A DNA stretch of 8,669 nucleotides from positions 1-8,669 of the forward strand of contig RFIO01000385.1 in NCBI GenBank assembly GCA_003695205.1, in the 5' to 3' direction. Made by a program: the position numbers and the translations under genes. This document shows, one piece after another, positions 5,068 to 8,669 of the stretch. This DNA comes from Deltaproteobacteria bacterium (GTDB lineage: Bacteria > Desulfobacterota > Desulfuromonadia > Desulfuromonadales > Geothermobacteraceae). The notes under the pieces are model-generated. The model was not told the origin of the DNA, searched no databases, and worked only from the letters and a program-made list of their open reading frames with translations. Within the stretch, counting starts at the first letter, position 1. Each line of letters opens with the position of its first letter.

Positions 5068-6483
5068 TCAATAGGCGCCGCTGCGCTGCAGCACGACGCG
5101 TACGGTTTTAAACAGAATGGCGACATCATACCAGAGCGACCAGTTTTTCACATACCAGACATCGAGCGCGACCCGGCTGGGATAATCGACATCACTGCGG
5201 CCGCTGACCTGCCACAAACCAGTCAGGCCCGGCCGGGCAATCTTGTAAAAGAAAAAGTCTTCCTCGTATTTGTCGATCTCGGCACTGACGATGGGGCGCG
5301 GCCCGACAAGGCTCATCTCACCTTTGAGTACGTTCCAGAGTTGCGGCAGTTCATCCAGACTGGTGCGACGCAGAAAATGTCCTATACGGGTGACCCGTGG
5401 ATCATTCTTCAGCTTGAAGGTTGTGCGCCATTCCCGACGTGCCTCTTCATTTTCGGCCAGCAGCTTTTCAAGGACCTGATCGGCATCAGGAACCATGGTT
5501 CTGAACTTGAGGCACGGGAAGGGACGGCCGCCCCTGCCGATACGCGTATGGGCGAAAAAAGCCGCCCCCCCATCCCGGCGAATCAGCCAGACAAACACAG
5601 CGAAAACAGGGGCCAGCACCAGAAGCATAAGGGATGACACCAGGATATCGAACCCCCTTTTGACGACCCTGGCCGGGACCCGCGCCAGGTTGTTGCGCAC
5701 CCTGAGCAGGATAACCTCATGACGGAAGAAATGGTTCATTTCCATGCCGTACAGAGGCAGCCCCCGCAGAGCGGGCACGACATAGACATTCCTGAGGTTC
5801 CGGGTCAGCTTCTCGATGAGACGGATTTCCCTTGCCACGCCGCCAACCTCGAGGGCGACTACAACGTTATCGATTCCTGACGCCCGCAACCGGTCAAAGA
5901 CATCGTCATCGACCCACTCGACGGGGTAATCATCGCCGTTGACCCTGAGACTGGTTTCCTCATAACCGTCATGCCCCGGCAACGCGATAAATCGGGCAAT
6001 CTGAAACCCCATGAGATATTCGCTCTTCAGGGCGACTGCCGCGTCAAGAGCATTGCTGCCGTGCCCGACAACAACAACGGGGAGTTGCCAGACACCGAGC
6101 TTCAGGAGAATCCACTTGTAAAGAGACCGCAGCAGACAAAGCAACACAAGCGAAGAGACCATGCTGCTCAGAAGCCAGGTGCGGGAAAAAGGCGTTTTGA
6201 TCAGGTACATGAAGGCGGCAGCGAAAACCGCGAAGACAAAAACCCCCTGAAGAAGATCCCTTATTTCATCCCAGAACGGCTTGCGGCGGACATAATGGCT
6301 GCGCAGGAAAAACCAGCCGAGCAGACAAAGAGCCCCAGCCGTGTAACAGAGAACCCAGGCTTCAAGAAAGGATGGGTACCGTTTGAGATGCCTTACATTC
6401 AACAACACCTCGCCACCCACAAAAAAAGCGGCGACGAGCGCGAAAGCATCGACAGCAATCAGCAGCAACGACCAGTACGGCAC
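5068..6483 (-). CDS. wbaP: WbaP-type undecaprenyl-phosphate sugar-1-phosphate transferase
   Basis: A 471-residue polyisoprenyl-phosphate hexose-1-phosphate transferase of the long WbaP type. It starts O-antigen, capsule or exopolysaccharide synthesis by moving a sugar phosphate from a UDP-sugar to undecaprenyl phosphate at the inner membrane. Four hydrophobic segments (about 4-24, 41-60, 79-96, 103-124) precede a Rossmann-like region (from about 135, VVVVGHGSNA). Next come a membrane hairpin (about 278-301) and the catalytic domain. This contains CLKFRTM (324-330), SLDELPQLWN with the D377-E378 pair, GEMSLVGPRPI (388-398), RPGLTGLWQVSGRSD (417-431) and a C-terminal RSGAY. The start is GTG at 6483 with GGAG 5 nt upstream. 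It follows the glycosyltransferase by 34 nt and ends 11 nt before yicC. Galactose-1-phosphate is a common substrate of this type, but the sugar cannot be read from sequence. Confidence 0.9.
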   Translation of the reverse strand: MPYWSLLLIAVDAFALVAAFFVGGEVLLNVRHLKRYPSFLEAWVLCYTAGALCLLGWFFLRSHYVRRKPFWDEIRDLLQGVFVFAVFAAAFMYLIKTPFSRTWLLSSMVSSLVLLCLLRSLYKWILLKLGVWQLPVVVVGHGSNALDAAVALKSEYLMGFQIARFIALPGHDGYEETSLRVNGDDYPVEWVDDDVFDRLRASGIDNVVVALEVGGVAREIRLIEKLTRNLRNVYVVPALRGLPLYGMEMNHFFRHEVILLRVRNNLARVPARVVKRGFDILVSSLMLLVLAPVFAVFVWLIRRDGGAAFFAHTRIGRGGRPFPCLKFRTMVPDADQVLEKLLAENEEARREWRTTFKLKNDPRVTRIGHFLRRTSLDELPQLWNVLKGEMSLVGPRPIVSAEIDKYEEDFFFYKIARPGLTGLWQVSGRSDVDYPSRVALDVWYVKNWSLWYDVAILFKTVRVVLQRSGAY

Positions 6484-6517
6484 AATGACTCCAGAAGCCC
6501 AACGGACCGGGAAAAGG

Positions 6518-7429
6518 TTACGTTTTCCAGTAACCCCGGTTCATGCTCAATATGGGGAGAATTTGCCTGGGGAGCCTATCATAGTGTCTCCCAAGCCGAT
6601 AACCAAGGTATTTCAGAACAGTACGCAAAAGCGCCTCCGGTACGCGTCCGGGGGCGTGTTCCAGAAGGTAGCGAAGTTCAGAAAGGACGAAACGCCGCCC
6701 CTCCCCTTCGGCCCTGCCAAAGGTCTGAAGCAGCCACTGATGGTCACGATGGAACACCCCGGTATCGAAGTACCGGCGAAACTCGTCCAAGGACGAATAA
6801 TTGTGTGAATGGTAAACCTCAGCTTCGGCACAGTAAGCTACGACCTGGCCGGAAAGGAGCACTCTGCCGGCGGCAAACATGTCTTCTCCCAGAATAACTT
6901 TTTCCGGAAATCCACCGATATCCTGCAATGTTTTTTTTCGATAGGCTGAGAACGAGTTTGAGATAAAAGGAGTTTTCAATCCGAGCCGGGCAGCGTCCTG
7001 AAGACTTTTCGCAGTCGACATCCCTGGATAATTGAAATGCCGGGCATGCTTTGAGAAATGGTCCGCATCTTCATGAGGCCGTTGACGTCCATATGCCGCC
7101 CCGACGGTATCTCTGGAAAAACATTCGCACAAGCGACGCAGGGAATCGGGGGATGCGAGAATCGCATCATGGGTTAAAAAGGAGACAATCTCGCAACCAC
7201 CAAAGATCTCAAGGGCCAGGTTGCGGGTCCCGCCGTGGTCAAAATCGACACTCTCAATGATTTTTATTTCAGCCCCCAGTTGGGCATAGGGCTCAAGGTC
7301 AAGCTTTCGGGTCGAAGAATCAACGACACAGATTTGGTCCGGACGGGTTTTTTGCATCCGGATTGAATCAGCCTGCCGCCGAAGAAAGCGATCTTCGTTG
7401 CATACCGGTATAAAAAGTCCCACCCTCAT
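6518..7429 (-). CDS. Family 2 glycosyltransferase, rhamnosyltransferase-like
   Basis: A GT-A fold glycosyltransferase of family 2, 303 residues from the ATG at 7429 (306 from a GTG at 7438). It probably adds a sugar to a lipid-linked glycan at the inner face of the cytoplasmic membrane. Signatures (numbered from the ATG) are the nucleotide-binding start MRVGLFIPVCNE, VVDSSTR (about 35-41), DFDHGGTRNLA (about 62-72), the THDA metal-binding motif (86-89), AAYGRQRPHEDAD (111-123) and GEDM (181-184). The DFDHGGTRN and YGRQ.PH patterns are typical of O-antigen rhamnosyltransferases such as RfbN/WbbL, but the donor and acceptor are inference. The ATG at 7429 is preferred because GGGGG lies about 10 nt upstream, whereas it would be almost adjacent to the GTG. 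It lies between another glycosyltransferase and wbaP in the same orientation. Confidence 0.88.
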   Translation of the reverse strand: MRVGLFIPVCNEDRFLRRQADSIRMQKTRPDQICVVDSSTRKLDLEPYAQLGAEIKIIESVDFDHGGTRNLALEIFGGCEIVSFLTHDAILASPDSLRRLCECFSRDTVGAAYGRQRPHEDADHFSKHARHFNYPGMSTAKSLQDAARLGLKTPFISNSFSAYRKKTLQDIGGFPEKVILGEDMFAAGRVLLSGQVVAYCAEAEVYHSHNYSSLDEFRRYFDTGVFHRDHQWLLQTFGRAEGEGRRFVLSELRYLLEHAPGRVPEALLRTVLKYLGYRLGRHYDRLPRQILPILSMNRGYWKT

Positions 7430-7438
7430 TCTATTCAC

Positions 7439-7539
7439 ATCCCCCGGTCTGGCCCAAAAAACTCACACCAAAACCTCTTCCCTTACTTTTAAGCACCAGA
7501 CTACCTGGAGGTTGATGTTCAAGGTTCAGACAACCTGGT
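7439..7539. other. Intergenic gap between the two glycosyltransferase genes
   Basis: About 100 nt without a gene, the longest gap in the glycan block. I see no convincing terminator: a short stem (AGGTTG with CAACCT, 16-nt loop) lacks a U-run, and the T-rich stretch in the transcript is not preceded by a stem. A pair of 12-nt near-identical direct repeats lies at its left end. No clear promoter boxes were recognised. Confidence 0.5.
7497..7538. repeat. Pair of 12-nt direct repeats
   Basis: CAGACTACCTGG at 7497-7508 and CAGACAACCTGG at 7527-7538 differ at one base and are 30 bp apart start to start. They lie just downstream of the 7540-8508 gene on its strand. They may be recombination remnants or chance; no function can be assigned. 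Confidence 0.4.
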
Positions 7540-8508
7540 TCAATCAGCGGTTGCCATCAGAAGCAGATTTCTCAAAAGGCCGTCTTTCAGAAACCCGTTT
7601 TTAATAAGAAAATAGCGTCGTTTCAGGAAGGAACACTCGGAAAGGGAAACAAATTCCTCAAGCAGCGTACGTTCGGGATCGGGAAGAGCATCACTGTATC
7701 TCTGAAGGAAAGCTTCAGCCTGACGCCGTATGCTACGATACGTCCTTCTGGCGCCTGCGATATCAAAACCGCTACCCATAAATCTCTTCAGCCTCCGACC
7801 GGGCTGAACTGCTCCAACGGAATTTTTCTCATGCTGGCGATAGCGAGTCGAATTGTCCGGACAGAAATGCGCCGTACCGAATACCGACGCAACCAGGAAC
7901 AGCCACCAGTCATGCATAATCGCCTCTGCGGGGACCGGAAAGGCCAAATCTTTCAAAGACCTGTTGAAAATACAGGCACAGCCGGTCGCCCTGTTCTGCA
8001 TGACGATACGTCCCAACCGCTCGGGGGGCTTATTCGCCATGGACATGTACCGCATGTAGCTCTCTGCTATAAGGGAGCCCTCTGAGTTAACAACCTTGAG
8101 ATCCGTATATACCAGTATCGGTGTTTGAGTGCCGAGACGTGCTTCAAGTTTTTCAATCTCAGATAAAGCCCTTTTTACCTTCTCTCGTTCCCATATGTCA
8201 TCCTGATCACACAGCATGATGTACGGGGCCTGTGTTTTGCAAATAATACTATTCAGGCTGTCTATAATGCCTCTGTTAACTTCATTGACTTCAAGATATG
8301 CGCCCCTACCAGCCTTACTAACGATATTTTTAAAAAGCTCGACGGTTCCATCAGTTGACGCGTCATCGATAGCAAAAAGGTTGAAATTGCCGTAACTCTG
8401 GCACAACAGTGAATCGAGTTGCTCCACGAGAAAAGGGGTACCATTGTACATAGGAAGGACAATGTCCACTTTTTGATCAGCCGTTTGTGAACCCATACGC
8501 CTCTGCAT
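7540..8508 (-). CDS. Family 2 glycosyltransferase (RfbG-like)
   Basis: A 322-residue family 2 glycosyltransferase of the GT-A fold. Visible motifs are VDIVLPMYNG (14-23), AIDDASTDGT (46-55, nucleotide-sugar site), MLCDQDDIW (98-106, the metal-binding DxD region), MHDWW (198-202) and YRQHEKNSVG (223-232). This set is typical of enzymes such as O-antigen rhamnosyltransferases (RfbG/WbbM-like), which act on undecaprenyl-linked intermediates; the specific sugar is unknown. Two starts are possible: ATG at 8508 with no clear Shine-Dalgarno, or ATG at 8496 with AGAGG close upstream. Either way it overlaps the end of the preceding gene (20-32 nt), so translation is likely coupled. Base composition is more AT-rich than in the rel-to-wbaP genes, with A/T-ending codons more frequent, consistent with a transferred glycan locus. 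It may end or begin a sub-operon, since a 100-nt gap follows. Confidence 0.88.
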   Translation of the reverse strand: MQRRMGSQTADQKVDIVLPMYNGTPFLVEQLDSLLCQSYGNFNLFAIDDASTDGTVELFKNIVSKAGRGAYLEVNEVNRGIIDSLNSIICKTQAPYIMLCDQDDIWEREKVKRALSEIEKLEARLGTQTPILVYTDLKVVNSEGSLIAESYMRYMSMANKPPERLGRIVMQNRATGCACIFNRSLKDLAFPVPAEAIMHDWWLFLVASVFGTAHFCPDNSTRYRQHEKNSVGAVQPGRRLKRFMGSGFDIAGARRTYRSIRRQAEAFLQRYSDALPDPERTLLEEFVSLSECSFLKRRYFLIKNGFLKDGLLRNLLLMATAD

Positions 8509-8668
8509 GTTTCAGGTCTTCAGGATCCAATTTTGCAATATCAGTGTAAACTTCTTTGTTTATCCGGTCTTTATCAACCAGAGAGCGGACAACCTTCAGC
8601 AGGGCTTGCTTATTGTTTTCATCACAGGTGAATTTCAACAATTCGTCCATTTCAGCATTATCGAAAGC
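8477..8668 (-). CDS. Unrecognised protein, C-terminal part (truncated by window edge)
   Basis: A reading frame enters from the right edge on the - strand and continues for 63 residues to a TGA at 8479-8477. The fragment is acidic and helical in character (EMDELLKF, VVRSLVDKDRINKEV, LDPEDLKHAEAYGF) with no membrane segment or motif that I recognise. It overlaps the start of the next glycosyltransferase gene by 20-32 nt in a different frame, as is common for co-translated genes in glycan operons. That overlap, the shared strand and the open frame to the edge support a real gene. By context it may belong to surface-polysaccharide synthesis, for example a glycosyltransferase or methyltransferase tail, but this is guesswork. 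Confidence 0.6.
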   Translation of the reverse strand, partial: AFDNAEMDELLKFTCDENNKQALLKVVRSLVDKDRINKEVYTDIAKLDPEDLKHAEAYGFTNG

Positions 8669-8669
8669 A

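Noticed and set aside
5064..5071. TTG at 5071 as the yicC start, and TTGACG as a -35 box
   Set aside because: The family start MSISSMTGFG lies at 5056 with its own ribosome site, and the TTGACG is part of the wbaP stop and ribosome-site region with no matching -10.
5971..6897. 308-codon + strand open frame opposite wbaP and the glycosyltransferase
   Set aside because: It spans parts of two well-supported genes on the other strand, and its predicted protein is low-complexity and charged with no recognisable fold.

Overview
The window looks like a chromosomal segment of a GC-rich deltaproteobacterium of the Desulfuromonadales/Geobacterales type. The basis is the gene order yicC - gmk - rpoZ - rel - ridA convergent with rpmB, which I recall from Geobacter relatives, and the family-level look of the proteins. 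The assignment is by recognition, not by a search.

Layout. The left edge holds the end of rpmB (ribosomal protein L28) on the + strand. It meets ridA head-on, and one strong hairpin with an A-run on one side and a T-run on the other can end both transcripts. Everything else lies on the - strand and reads right to left. First come three surface-polysaccharide genes preceded by the 3' end of an unrecognised gene: two family-2 glycosyltransferases, then a WbaP-type undecaprenyl-phosphate sugar-1-phosphate transferase. After these come yicC (endoribonuclease family), a small four-helix-bundle S23 gene, gmk (guanylate kinase), rpoZ (RNA polymerase omega), rel (RelA/SpoT-type (p)ppGpp enzyme) and ridA (imine/enamine deaminase). 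Gaps from wbaP to rel are 11 to 53 nt or overlaps, so this is probably one continuous transcription unit, possibly with internal promoters I cannot identify.

Function. The left block is the guanine-nucleotide/stringent-response module: Gmk makes GDP, Rel uses GTP/GDP to make (p)ppGpp, omega helps form a (p)ppGpp site on RNA polymerase in proteobacteria, and YicC acts on RNA. The right block builds lipid-linked sugar repeats for O-antigen or capsule. It becomes visibly more AT-rich towards the right edge, as expected for a variable glycan locus.

Most notable points. (1) The S23 gene is bracketed by inverted arrays of a 7-bp unit (GGGACGA-like). One array has become the 5' end of gmk: the gmk ribosome-binding site and start codon lie in the S23 tail, and its first 15 or so residues are repeat-encoded. 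(2) Rel keeps the RXKD synthetase loop and an intact C-terminal region, but its HD hydrolase site is altered at several normally invariant positions (HE..DS instead of HD..ED, and T for N after the LADRLH motif). (3) A 9-bp GC hairpin sits just upstream of the rel start, where no Shine-Dalgarno sequence is visible.
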